This document shows positions 7,106 to 15,380 of a stretch of 15,502 nucleotides of DNA, one piece after another; position 1 is the stretch's first letter; each line of letters starts with the position of its first letter. The translations under genes and the position numbers were made by a program. This stretch comes from JAWXUE01 sp044432865 (GTDB lineage: Bacteria > Bacillota_I > Bacilli_A > Acholeplasmatales > Anaeroplasmataceae): the NCBI GenBank assembly GCA_044432865.1, contig JAWXUF010000030.1, positions 1 through 15,502 of the forward strand, in the 5' to 3' direction. Below the pieces are notes generated by a model. It saw only the letters and a program-made list of their open reading frames with translations, was not told the origin of the DNA and ran no database searches.

Positions 7106-8152
7106 ATGATGAAAAAGTTGGTTTATAATGATGAAAGTTTTTATTTTGAGTGTAATGGTGAATTATTTGATGTTGTTGCTTTAAATGATGAAATAATTGA
7201 GATTCCATATTATTATAATATTCATTCACACCTTGGAGAAAATATTTACAAAGATATTTCTGGTGATGACTGGACTATTCAAAAATATTTAAACCATACG
7301 TTTAGTGTATGTGATTCGATGACTAAAGAGGAATTAAGTATTAAAACTGCAGAAAGTTTTAATCAAGTAATTGAAGCTTCAAAGGAAAACTTAATTGCTG
7401 GGATATGTGCTTCTAGAAGTGCAGAGGTATGTGAAAAGTATAAGTTTAATAACTTAGCTGGATATCCAATCATGAAGGTAGAAAGAAGAAGCGAATATTT
7501 AAATAGTGGTATTGATGGTTTCTTAAACTATAAAAAACAATATGAATCAGATAATTGTATTGTTGGTATTTCAATTCATGCATTGTATTCTAACACTGCT
7601 AAGGAATTAGAATTTGCTAGACAATGTGTTGAACATGGAGCTGGGTTTGTAACTATACATATATCTGAGGATTTAGAAACAAGAGCACAGGAAATTGAAA
7701 TGTATAATGCAAAACCATTAAAAACATTAGAAAATTTCGGATTATTATCTGATAAAACTATTATTGTTCATTGTGGTCATTTAGATCAAGATGATTTTGA
7801 ATTAGCAAAAAAATATAATGTTACTGTTGTTTTATGCCCTATATCAAATGTATTTTTAAATACTAGAATTGTTGATGTTTACACACTAGATGAACTTGGA
7901 ATTAATTGGTGTATTGCAACTGACGGATTAGCTACAGGGAGAAGTTTTTCTATGGAGGAACAATCGTTATTGGTAAAAAAAATATTTAAAGAAATAACTT
8001 TTGAAGAGTTATATAAAAGATGTACAATTTCACCAATGAAGTTTTTTGATGGTTTAACTAGTGTTAGAGAAACAATTAAAATTAAAGTTTCATGTAATTC
8101 AAAAGAAGAGTTATTTGAAAATATTATTAGAAAAAATTATGTAGTTGTATAG
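7106..8152 (+). CDS. Short metal-dependent amidohydrolase (deaminase/chlorohydrolase-like)
   Basis: An amidohydrolase-superfamily enzyme of the cytosine/guanine/adenosine deaminase type (COG0402-like). The full metal and catalytic set is visible: HSH at residues 40-42, His185 and the general acid/base Glu188 in HISE, His222 in VHCGH, the CPISN motif, and Asp273 in ATDG. It should hydrolyse or deaminate a purine- or pyrimidine-like ring, but the substrate cannot be assigned. At 348 residues it is shorter than the usual 400-450, mainly because the N-terminal beta-sandwich part before HSH is only about 39 residues and the C-terminal return is short. Two consecutive ATGs (7106 and 7109) follow AAGGAG; the second has the more typical spacing. 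It is the first gene of a three-gene operon near guaBA, which makes a nucleotide-salvage role plausible but unproven. Confidence 0.8.
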   Translation: MMKKLVYNDESFYFECNGELFDVVALNDEIIEIPYYYNIHSHLGENIYKDISGDDWTIQKYLNHTFSVCDSMTKEELSIKTAESFNQVIEASKENLIAGICASRSAEVCEKYKFNNLAGYPIMKVERRSEYLNSGIDGFLNYKKQYESDNCIVGISIHALYSNTAKELEFARQCVEHGAGFVTIHISEDLETRAQEIEMYNAKPLKTLENFGLLSDKTIIVHCGHLDQDDFELAKKYNVTVVLCPISNVFLNTRIVDVYTLDELGINWCIATDGLATGRSFSMEEQSLLVKKIFKEITFEELYKRCTISPMKFFDGLTSVRETIKIKVSCNSKEELFENIIRKNYVVV

Positions 8153-8164
8153 AAAGAGGTTTAT

Positions 8165-8788
8165 ATGTTATATATGTTTGATTTTGATGGTACTATTGTT
8201 AATAGCAAAGGTATTACTCGAAAAACAATTGTTAAGTTTTTAAATGAAAATGATATTAAATTTGATGAAGAAGAAATGTTTAATAAAGTGTTCAATTCTT
8301 TTGAAGATATGATGAGTAGTTTTCATGAGCGATATTTCCCTGCTATTACATTAGAAAAATTTTATGATAATGTAAATGTTGGAACTATTTCTGAATACGT
8401 ACTTTTAAAGCCTAAAGAGTATTTCTTAGAATATCTAAGTACTTTAGAAGGTAAAGTTATTATTGCTACGAGAAATGATCAAAGAGTAATTGATGCTTGG
8501 CTTAAAGCTTCTAATTTAGATATTGAAGTGATTGCTGAAGAAAAAATTAATGTTAGAAAAGATACAATTGAATTTTATGATGTTATGGCAAACATGTTTA
8601 ATGTTGAAAAAAGTGAAATGGTTTTATTTGAAGATAATGCTAAAAATATTGAAGCAGCAAATAAAGCAGGTGTAAAAGCTGTTGGATTATTTGCTGAACA
8701 AAATGAAGAAAGATTAGAAATGATCAAAGAGAATAGTGTGATTGTAATTAATGATTACGATGAATTAATTGGTAAAAATATTGTTTAG
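8165..8788 (+). CDS. HAD-superfamily hydrolase (phosphatase-like)
   Basis: A 207-residue cytoplasmic HAD hydrolase, likely a phosphatase or phosphoglucomutase-like enzyme acting on a small phosphorylated metabolite. Motif I is FDFDGTI with nucleophile Asp6 and Asp8; motif II is Thr102 in IIATRN; motif III is probably Lys132 in VRKD; motif IV is Glu156-Asp157 in FEDNAKN. A helical cap lies between motifs I and II (about 15-90), as in subfamily I. The substrate is not predictable. An AAAGAGG site directly after the amidohydrolase stop sets the ATG at 8165; the start is 12 bases downstream of that stop, so the genes are co-transcribed. It could remove a phosphate before or after the deaminase step if both serve nucleotide salvage, but this is only an inference from position. 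Confidence 0.87.
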   Translation: MLYMFDFDGTIVNSKGITRKTIVKFLNENDIKFDEEEMFNKVFNSFEDMMSSFHERYFPAITLEKFYDNVNVGTISEYVLLKPKEYFLEYLSTLEGKVIIATRNDQRVIDAWLKASNLDIEVIAEEKINVRKDTIEFYDVMANMFNVEKSEMVLFEDNAKNIEAANKAGVKAVGLFAEQNEERLEMIKENSVIVINDYDELIGKNIV

Positions 8789-8802
8789 AAAGAGTGATTC
8801 AA

Positions 8803-9840
8803 GTGGAAGAAGTAAAAACTCATCAAAGAAGAGTTAGATATAAAGGGACTCATCCTAAAAAATTCAATGAAAAATATAAAGAGCATAACCCTGAAAAATA
8901 TAAAGAAACAGTTGATAAAGTAATTAGCAAGGGTAGTACGCCAGCTGGTATGCATATATCGATAATGGTAAATGAAATACTTGATTTCTTTAATATTCAA
9001 GAAAATCAAAATGGTCTTGATGTTACATTAGGGTATGGTGGACATACTTTAGAGATGTTGAAAAAATTGAATAACACTGGTCATATGTACGCTTTAGATG
9101 CGGATCCTATTGAGTTTGAAAAAACTACAAAAAGAATTTCTGGATTTGGATATAAAAACTTTACTCCAATTAATATGAATTTTGCTAATATAATGGAACT
9201 AAAGAAGTATGATGTTAAATTTGATTTTATACTTGCAGATTTAGGTGTATCTTCGATGCAAATTGATGATCCTTCCAGAGGTTTTAGCTATAAACATGAT
9301 ACTACTTTAGATTTAAGACTTGACCCTACAAAAGGTATCAGTGCAAAAGAGAGATTAGAAAAAATTAGTTTATATGAATTAGAAGGTATGCTAGTAGAAA
9401 ATGCTGATGAACCAAATGCTTTATGTATCTCTGAGGCGATCGTAAATGAAGTCAAAATGAATAAAACAATTGAGACAACAAAACGTTTAAGAGAGGTAAT
9501 AGAAGAGGCTCTTTTTAATAAGTATAAAACTGTTGAAAAAGAGACTATTAAAAAAACATGTCAAAGAGTTTTTCAAGCAATCAGAATCGATATTAACGAA
9601 GAGTATGAAGTTCTATATGAACTTCTTGAAAATCTTCCTAATTTACTTAATCCAGGTGGAAAAGTTGCCATTTTAACATTTCACTCAGGAGAGGATAGAT
9701 TAGTAAAAAAGGCATTTAAGCGACAACATAAAATCGGATTATACTCGCAAATAAACGATGAAATAACCTTACCGAGTAAAGAAGAATGCTTTAAAAACCC
9801 AAGAGCTAAATCAACTAAAATGAGATATGCTATTAAATAA
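8803..9840 (+). CDS. rsmH: RsmH-like 16S rRNA (cytosine-N4) methyltransferase with basic N-terminal extension
   Basis: An AdoMet-dependent methyltransferase of the RsmH/MraW family, which N4-methylates C1402 of 16S rRNA. Family motifs are clear: HISIMVNEIL, the AdoMet loop DVTLGYGGHT (Asp73), ADLGVSSMQIDDPSRGFSY (Asp146), LDLRLD, FQAIRIDINEE, FHSGEDR (His294) and the ending NPRAKSTK. Two oddities: about 50 residues rich in Lys, Arg, His and Tyr precede the core, which normally begins near the N-terminus, and the usual GEE/ARxIA region is diverged (NADEPNALCISEAI). rsmH normally lies in the mraZ-rsmH-ftsL-pbp cluster; here it ends a deaminase-HAD operon, so it may be a second copy (RsmH2-like). 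I prefer the GTG at 8803, placed by GAAAGAGTGAT, over the in-frame GTG at 8794, which abuts the purine tract. Confidence 0.88.
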   Translation: MEEVKTHQRRVRYKGTHPKKFNEKYKEHNPEKYKETVDKVISKGSTPAGMHISIMVNEILDFFNIQENQNGLDVTLGYGGHTLEMLKKLNNTGHMYALDADPIEFEKTTKRISGFGYKNFTPINMNFANIMELKKYDVKFDFILADLGVSSMQIDDPSRGFSYKHDTTLDLRLDPTKGISAKERLEKISLYELEGMLVENADEPNALCISEAIVNEVKMNKTIETTKRLREVIEEALFNKYKTVEKETIKKTCQRVFQAIRIDINEEYEVLYELLENLPNLLNPGGKVAILTFHSGEDRLVKKAFKRQHKIGLYSQINDEITLPSKEECFKNPRAKSTKMRYAIK

Positions 9841-9845
9841 AAATG

Positions 9846-9894
9846 AAATAACGTCATAGATAAGCCATTTTTTATCATATGACGTTATTTTTTT
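9846..9894 (+). terminator. Terminator of the amidohydrolase-HAD-rsmH operon
   Basis: A 13-bp outer stem (9846-9858 with 9878-9890, AAATAACGTCATA and its complement) continues into a 5-bp inner stem (GATAA/TTATC) with one bulged A at 9877, then a T-run to 9894. Confidence 0.9.
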
Positions 9895-9965
9895 ATTTTA
9901 TATTTGAATTAATCAAAGATAAAAATCGAAAAAAATGTCACAATGTACACAAAACACCAGAAATA

Positions 9966-9995
9966 TTGTCTAAATGTAGTAAAATGTGTTATAAT
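9966..9995 (+). promoter_or_regulatory. Promoter of the Sel1/PP2C-like two-gene unit
   Basis: TTGTCT (9966-9971), an 18-base spacer and a perfect TATAAT (9990-9995) with TG extension (9987-9988). Transcription would start near 10002, giving a leader of about 27 bases with the ribosome site AGGGAG at 10015-10020. Confidence 0.75.
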
Positions 9996-10000
9996 ACTAC
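9976..10000. repeat. Inverted repeat across the -10 box (possible operator)
   Basis: GTAGTA (9976-9981) and its complement TACTAC (9995-10000) are separated by 13 bases, and the right arm overlaps the last base of TATAAT. Position and symmetry suit a repressor site. The arms are only 6 bp in AT-rich DNA, so chance is possible. Confidence 0.35.
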
Positions 10001-10028
10001 ATAAAATAAAGAATAGGGAGTTGTTAAT

Positions 10029-13000
10029 ATGAATAATAATAAACCAGCTGAAGAAATTGCATTTAGTAGAGATGGAAACGGAAATGTTTCTGTATCTGAA
10101 ACTAGAGTGATGGCGCAACCTACAACAGTAAGTGCATCAATCGAATTAGAAAATCACTTGATAAGAGCAAGATCTGGAGATCAAAACTCAGTACTATTTT
10201 TAATAAATTATTACTGTAATAGAGCAGATCATTTAAATGCTTTATTCTTTTTTAAATTATTAATTAATTTTGATGAAAATACGTTAAAAAGATATTACTA
10301 TAGTTTTACTAAAGTATCATTAACAAAAGTTACTTTAAACTATTTAATTGACTTAACTATAAAAGGTCATGAAGAATCTTTACTTAAACTAGATGAGATT
10401 ATTTTAAATGAACAATTAAACTTTTTATCTCATGAAGATAAAAGAGCTTTATACCTAAAGTTATATGCAAGTAATATCATTTATTTTAATGAACAATTAG
10501 CAGATATTTTGTTTGCTGAAGGAGATTATGAGAAAGCTCAAAGTTTATATGAACAAGCTATCTCATATGAAAGTTTACTTAACTATCAAAATATTGCAGA
10601 CATTTATTATTTCCATGCTAAAGTACCTAATTTAGAAAAAGCTTTTGAATGCTATTCAATGTGTAATACTGTTCATGCTTTATATTGCTTAGGTCAAATG
10701 TATGAATTTGGTCACGGGGTAGAAAAAAATATTCATGATGCATATAATTGCTATATGGATTGTATTGCTAATGGATATGAAGATGCAAAAATTAATTTAT
10801 TAAATATTATTATTGATGAAACAAGTGAGTATTATAACCCTGATTTAGCTTTCCAATATGCTTCTGAAACATCAGAAATTAACATTGTTAGTAACTTTTT
10901 CTTAGGTCAATGTTATTTAAATGGAGTTGGAACAGAACAAGATAATAGAAAAGCTTTTAACTATTTCTTAAGAGCTTCAGTTAGTAGAGAACCATTACAT
11001 CAAGAGTATTTAGCGGATTGTTATTTAGAAGGAATCGGTATAAACAAAAATGTTGATAAAGCATTAGATATTTATAATGGTCTTGAATCAACTCCTGAAT
11101 TAGATGTTAAATTATTAAAATGTTATACTGAATTAGGTGATGACCAACAAACATTCGTTTATTTATGTAAAGTTGTAAATAAAGACTTATCTAATCCTGA
11201 ATTACTTGTTAAATTAGGTAGATATTATTTAGAAGGTGTAGTTGTTACTGCAGATAAAGAACTTGCTTATAAATATTTACAGGTTTCTGCAAACAAAGGA
11301 AATGAAGAAGCGTTATTTATTTTAGCGTATGAATATTTACAAGGTGGAGTAGAGTCTAGAAAAAGACAAGCAATTACTTGGTTTGAACAATTAGCTGAAA
11401 AAGGTTTATATGAGGCTATTGAGTTTTTATTTAACTACTACAAAACTTCAAACAAAGACTTAGCGTATAAATATGCACTTAAATTACAAAAATATAATGA
11501 TGTTGCAGTTTTAGAATACTTAGCTAAAAACAGTCTTACTGTTAATGCTGAAGAAATAAATTTAGTTGATGCATTTGAATTTAATAAACAATTACTTGCT
11601 TCAGGTGATACTACTGTAACTAAATTAATTGGTGATTTCCATTTCCAAGGATTAGCTGTTACTAAAGATTCTGCAGAAGCGTTCAAATATTATTCATCAG
11701 CAGCAGCTGCTGGAGATGCAGAAGCTTTATATTCAATTGGAAATATGTATGAAAATGGTATTGATGTTACTAAAAACTTATCAATGGCATACAAATATTA
11801 TGTTGATGCAGTAAAAAATGGAAGTGTTGATGCTCAGTTTGCATTAGCTAATTTCAATGAAAATGGTATTTATGTTGCTGTTAATTATGAAGCAGCATTT
11901 GAAATGTATAAAAAATTGTCTGAAACTGAATCATATGCTATGTTTAAATTAGCTGAGTTCTATGAAAAAGGACAAGGTTGTACAAAACATATGAACAAAG
12001 CAATTTCTCATTACCAAAAAGCATTAGATCAAGGTGAATTCTTTGCTGCAATTAAACTTGCTAAAATGTATGAAGAAGGTAATGGAGTAAAAAGAGATTA
12101 TCAAAAAGCCTTAAACTATTACAAACAAGTTTCATCTCATAATGGTGAAGCTCAATTAAATATTGGTAAATTTTATCAAAATGGTTTTGCAGTAAAAAAA
12201 GACTTAGGTGAAGCTATGAAGTATTATAAAATGGCTGCTACTACAAATGTTGAAGCTCGCAAAATTTTAGGAGATATCTTATGCGATACAAAATATGGTG
12301 TAACTGATTATGAAGCTGCAGTAGTTTTATACGAAGGTGCTATTGCAATGCGTGAATCTATTACATTCTGTTCACTTGCAAATTGTTACTACAATGGAAC
12401 TGGTGTTCCACAAAATTATTCAAAAGCGTTCGATTTATATGGTATAGCAGTTAGAACTGGTGATGTAAATGGAGAATTCGGATTAGGTAATTGTTATTAC
12501 TACGGTAATGGTGTTGAAATGAATCATGGTGAGTCATTCAAATACTATTTATCAGCATCTCAAAATAACATTATTGAGGCGTATTCACAATTAGGATCAA
12601 GCTATGAACATGGTCATGGTGTTCCTAAAGATATTGTTAAGGCTATTGAATACTATAAATTCTGTGAAAACGAATCATCAGAAGCTAAATTTAAACTTGG
12701 TGAGATTTATTTAGATGGTTTATATGCGGAAAAAGATGTTGTTAATGGATTAAAATTATTACATAGATCAGCAGATGAAAATCATATTAAGTCTATTTTA
12801 AAATTAGCTGAATATTACACAGAAGAAAACAATAAAAAGTCTTTAATTAAAGCATTTAATTTATATAGAAATGCTGCAGTTTGTGGATCAAAAGAAGGTA
12901 AAAAAGCGTACGCATTATGCCATTATTTTGGTAGAGGAACTGCCATTAATGAGGCTTTAGGTTGTGAACTTTTATCTGAAGAGTTATTCGTAACTGATCC

Positions 13001-14336
13001 AGAAGCAAGATACTATTTAGCATGTTATAGCAGAAAAAATATTAATAATCCGAATGAAATTCAAGACATTATTACTCATTTAGAGTATGCAGCTGATAAT
13101 TTCTATCATCCAGCAATTTTTGATTTAGCAAATTTATACTTTGACGGTGGATTTATAAATAAAGATTTATCTAAAGCGTTTGAATACTACTCAATGTTAG
13201 AAAATGATGAAAATAGAGATGTTCTATTTAGATTAGCATTTTTCTATAAAAATGGTGTTTGCTGTAGAAGAGATAGACAAAGAGCTATCGAAATATATGA
13301 AAAATTAGAAGCTAAAAATGATATTGAAAGTTCAATTTCTCTTGGTGAAATTTTCTATATCCAAGGTGAATATGAAAAAGCATTTAAATCATTTGAAAAA
13401 GCGTCTGAAGCGAAAGATCAAAAAGCATCTTATTACCTTGCTCTATGTTATTTACATGGAAATGGTGTTGGTCAAGATATAAAAATCGCATTAAAAAAAG
13501 TGGAATCTTTAGCAAAATCTGGTTTTGCTGACGCACTAAATTTATTAGGTGAGATTTATTCAGAAGGTGATTTATACAAACAAAATTATCAAAAAGCAAT
13601 GAAATATTACGTTCAAGCTGAGCAAGCTGGAAGTGAAAAAGCTTTAATAAATATTGCTAAATGTCATTTATTAGGACAAGGCGTTCAAATAAATTCTAAA
13701 GAAGCGTTCAATATTTATGTAAAAGGTAGTAATAAATTAAATGCTGAGGCGATTAATAAATTAGGTGAAATGTATGAGGCTGGAAATGTTATATTCCAAG
13801 ATATCGAAAAAGCATTCAACTATTATACTCAATCTTCATCATTAGGTAATGACAATGCTAGTAAAAATCTAGGTAAAATGTACTACGATGGAGTATTCGT
13901 AGAAAAAGATGTTGAAAAAGCATGTGGATACTTTATGGAAGCTCATGAAAATGGTGTTAAAGAAGCATCTGCATATTTAGCAGATTGTTATTACAATGGA
14001 TTTGGTGTTGAGAAAAATTATTTCAAAGCATTTGAATTATTCAATTTATCATCTGATTTAACTATAAGTAAAAACAAAATCGGTGAGTGTTATGAAAATG
14101 GATTTGGTGTTGAGAAAAATCGTGAAATAGCAGTTAAATTCTATAAAGAAGCATCAGAAACTAACGTTGATGCGCAATACAATTTAGCTAGAATGTACGA
14201 AACTGGTGTAAGTGTTATTGAAGGTGAGCCAGAAATTATTGATTTAAATTTAGCTAAGATGTATTATGAGCGTGCTGCTGCGTACGGTCATGTGTTAGCA
14301 CAAGATGCACTTACAAAAATTAAGAGTGTACAATAG
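10029..14336 (+). CDS. Giant Sel1/TPR-repeat protein (about 33 repeats)
   Basis: A 1435-residue protein with no signal peptide or membrane segment, so probably cytoplasmic. Residues 1-40 look disordered (NNNKPAEE, NGNVSVSE). Residues 41-215 are helical and end in a TPR-like unit (EGDYEKAQSLYEQAI). From about 216 to the end, some 33 tandem units of 34-37 residues follow the Sel1 pattern: A..LG.mYe.G.gV.kd..KAf.yY..A...g. Clear examples are GQMYEFGHGVEKN, AKMYEEGNGVKRDYQKALNYY and GKMYYDGVFVEKDVEKA. A few units have lost the GxGV loop, for example the units near 365-390, 465-495 and 1105-1130, the last reading as a plain TPR. Such arrays are protein-binding superhelical scaffolds; there is no catalytic domain. 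The gene has its own promoter and a good ribosome site, and lies 20 bases before the PP2C-like gene. Function unknown; a scaffold or regulator for that partner is an inference. Confidence 0.9.
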   Translation: MNNNKPAEEIAFSRDGNGNVSVSETRVMAQPTTVSASIELENHLIRARSGDQNSVLFLINYYCNRADHLNALFFFKLLINFDENTLKRYYYSFTKVSLTKVTLNYLIDLTIKGHEESLLKLDEIILNEQLNFLSHEDKRALYLKLYASNIIYFNEQLADILFAEGDYEKAQSLYEQAISYESLLNYQNIADIYYFHAKVPNLEKAFECYSMCNTVHALYCLGQMYEFGHGVEKNIHDAYNCYMDCIANGYEDAKINLLNIIIDETSEYYNPDLAFQYASETSEINIVSNFFLGQCYLNGVGTEQDNRKAFNYFLRASVSREPLHQEYLADCYLEGIGINKNVDKALDIYNGLESTPELDVKLLKCYTELGDDQQTFVYLCKVVNKDLSNPELLVKLGRYYLEGVVVTADKELAYKYLQVSANKGNEEALFILAYEYLQGGVESRKRQAITWFEQLAEKGLYEAIEFLFNYYKTSNKDLAYKYALKLQKYNDVAVLEYLAKNSLTVNAEEINLVDAFEFNKQLLASGDTTVTKLIGDFHFQGLAVTKDSAEAFKYYSSAAAAGDAEALYSIGNMYENGIDVTKNLSMAYKYYVDAVKNGSVDAQFALANFNENGIYVAVNYEAAFEMYKKLSETESYAMFKLAEFYEKGQGCTKHMNKAISHYQKALDQGEFFAAIKLAKMYEEGNGVKRDYQKALNYYKQVSSHNGEAQLNIGKFYQNGFAVKKDLGEAMKYYKMAATTNVEARKILGDILCDTKYGVTDYEAAVVLYEGAIAMRESITFCSLANCYYNGTGVPQNYSKAFDLYGIAVRTGDVNGEFGLGNCYYYGNGVEMNHGESFKYYLSASQNNIIEAYSQLGSSYEHGHGVPKDIVKAIEYYKFCENESSEAKFKLGEIYLDGLYAEKDVVNGLKLLHRSADENHIKSILKLAEYYTEENNKKSLIKAFNLYRNAAVCGSKEGKKAYALCHYFGRGTAINEALGCELLSEELFVTDPEARYYLACYSRKNINNPNEIQDIITHLEYAADNFYHPAIFDLANLYFDGGFINKDLSKAFEYYSMLENDENRDVLFRLAFFYKNGVCCRRDRQRAIEIYEKLEAKNDIESSISLGEIFYIQGEYEKAFKSFEKASEAKDQKASYYLALCYLHGNGVGQDIKIALKKVESLAKSGFADALNLLGEIYSEGDLYKQNYQKAMKYYVQAEQAGSEKALINIAKCHLLGQGVQINSKEAFNIYVKGSNKLNAEAINKLGEMYEAGNVIFQDIEKAFNYYTQSSSLGNDNASKNLGKMYYDGVFVEKDVEKACGYFMEAHENGVKEASAYLADCYYNGFGVEKNYFKAFELFNLSSDLTISKNKIGECYENGFGVEKNREIAVKFYKEASETNVDAQYNLARMYETGVSVIEGEPEIIDLNLAKMYYERAAAYGHVLAQDALTKIKSVQ
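13995..14120 (+). repeat. Exact 24-bp direct repeat in adjacent Sel1 units
   Basis: The same 24 bases, encoding NGFGVEKN, occur at 13995-14018 and 14097-14120, exactly 102 bases (34 codons) apart and in frame. Other units conserve the protein pattern but not the DNA, so these two are the most similar neighbours in the array. Confidence 0.85.
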
Positions 14337-14356
14337 GAAAGTGAGAGTGAATTAAA

Positions 14357-15337
14357 ATGTGGAAAACGTTATGTTATGAAGTTAGTGGTTCATTAAAAGA
14401 AGATAATTCTCTTCCATGCCAAGATAAAACGATTGCAACAAATATTGATGAAGTAAATGTTATATGTTTATCTAGTGGTGACGTTAGTTCGAAAGTATCT
14501 CACTTTGGTGCTGACTTAATTACAAAAATTAGTTCTGAATATTTTTCTAAAAATTTTGATACGTTACATGCACTTGAAACGCAAGATTTAAACTTAAAAC
14601 TTTATACATTTTTACATGAAAATGTAACAAAACATGCTACATCTATGAATGTTAATTTTACGGATTTAGCTGCTACTATGTGTATTGTTGCAGTTAAAGG
14701 TGATAAATATATATCTTGTTCTCTTGGGGATAGTGTTGTATGTTGTTTTAAAGAAAAGAAGATTAGAGTAATGTTATCTAATACTAATGTTGATTTAGCT
14801 GCTAAATTTGTAACATCTGAAAATGCATTAGGTGCAATCAAAACAGAAGTTGGAATATTAAAAGGTATAAATGGTTTTGCTATGGTATCAGCAGCTACAG
14901 CAAAATGTCTTCATTTTAAGTATCCAGACTCATTTTCAATGATAATGTCTGAATTAATAAAGACTACAGGTGCAATTTCTGAAGCAGAGATGTTTGAACA
15001 TATCACAAAAGTATGTGAAACATTTGTTGTTCATAAGAATGATAAAAATTGTAGTGTTGCAATAATGTCAGCACCTAAATGTGCATCTAGATATCATGCA
15101 CTTAGCAATCTAGAAAAATTAGTATTCTTAAAATTGTCGACTCATGATGAAAATTCTCTTCCTAGAGTTAAAGATCTAGATAATATTTTATATATAATCG
15201 ATGATGGTAAGAGTGTAACGCAATTAACTGAAATATTAAAAATATCTGAAACAAATGTTAAAAAGAAACTAGAAATACTTGTTAAAAATAACATTTTATC
15301 GTTAAATTCTTCAGATGTTTATAAAAAAATTAATTAA
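14357..15337 (+). CDS. PP2C-like protein (probable pseudophosphatase) with C-terminal winged-helix-like domain
   Basis: A 326-residue cytoplasmic protein. Residues 1-245 resemble the PP2C_2 group of Ser/Thr phosphatases: SLKEDNSLPCQDK (Asp23), a 'GxSSKVSHFGA' helix start (41-52), FTDLAATMCIVAV (101-113), SLGD (122-125) and a last strand DKNCSVAIMSA (from Asp229). Two metal-binding Asp-Gly motifs appear lost: the DGxG site reads SSGD (39-42), and the SDG site reads SAAT (178-181). Asp23, Asp125 and Asp229 remain. I infer weak or no phosphatase activity. Residues about 275-320 (SVTQLTEILKISETNV, then KKKLEILVKNNILSL) look like a helix-turn-helix plus wing, suggesting DNA binding. The gene follows the Sel1 gene by 20 bases and precedes a strong terminator, so the pair forms one unit. 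The fold assignment is by eye and moderately sure; the function is unknown. Confidence 0.65.
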   Translation: MWKTLCYEVSGSLKEDNSLPCQDKTIATNIDEVNVICLSSGDVSSKVSHFGADLITKISSEYFSKNFDTLHALETQDLNLKLYTFLHENVTKHATSMNVNFTDLAATMCIVAVKGDKYISCSLGDSVVCCFKEKKIRVMLSNTNVDLAAKFVTSENALGAIKTEVGILKGINGFAMVSAATAKCLHFKYPDSFSMIMSELIKTTGAISEAEMFEHITKVCETFVVHKNDKNCSVAIMSAPKCASRYHALSNLEKLVFLKLSTHDENSLPRVKDLDNILYIIDDGKSVTQLTEILKISETNVKKKLEILVKNNILSLNSSDVYKKIN

Positions 15338-15350
15338 ATTTTATATGAAG

Positions 15351-15380
15351 GAACTCACTTTGTTGTGAGTTCTTTTTTTT
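15351..15380 (+). terminator. Terminator of the Sel1/PP2C-like unit
   Basis: A perfect 8-bp stem, GAACTCAC (15351-15358) and GTGAGTTC (15365-15372), with a 6-base loop is followed by eight T. This is the most GC-rich hairpin in the window. It has no matching T-run on the other strand, so it works rightward only. Confidence 0.92.

Noticed and set aside
10600..14336. Repeat array as CRISPR or other DNA-level tandem repeat
   Set aside because: The periodicity of about 100-110 bases is coding and follows 34-37-residue Sel1 units; the DNA copies are diverged and there are no spacers.
34..15337. Recoded genetic code, because TGA is not used as a stop in any of the twelve gene ends seen (nine TAA, three TAG)
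   Set aside because: Genes are intact with TGG for tryptophan and no in-frame TGA, and the absence of TGA among twelve stops is expected fairly often in AT-rich genomes.
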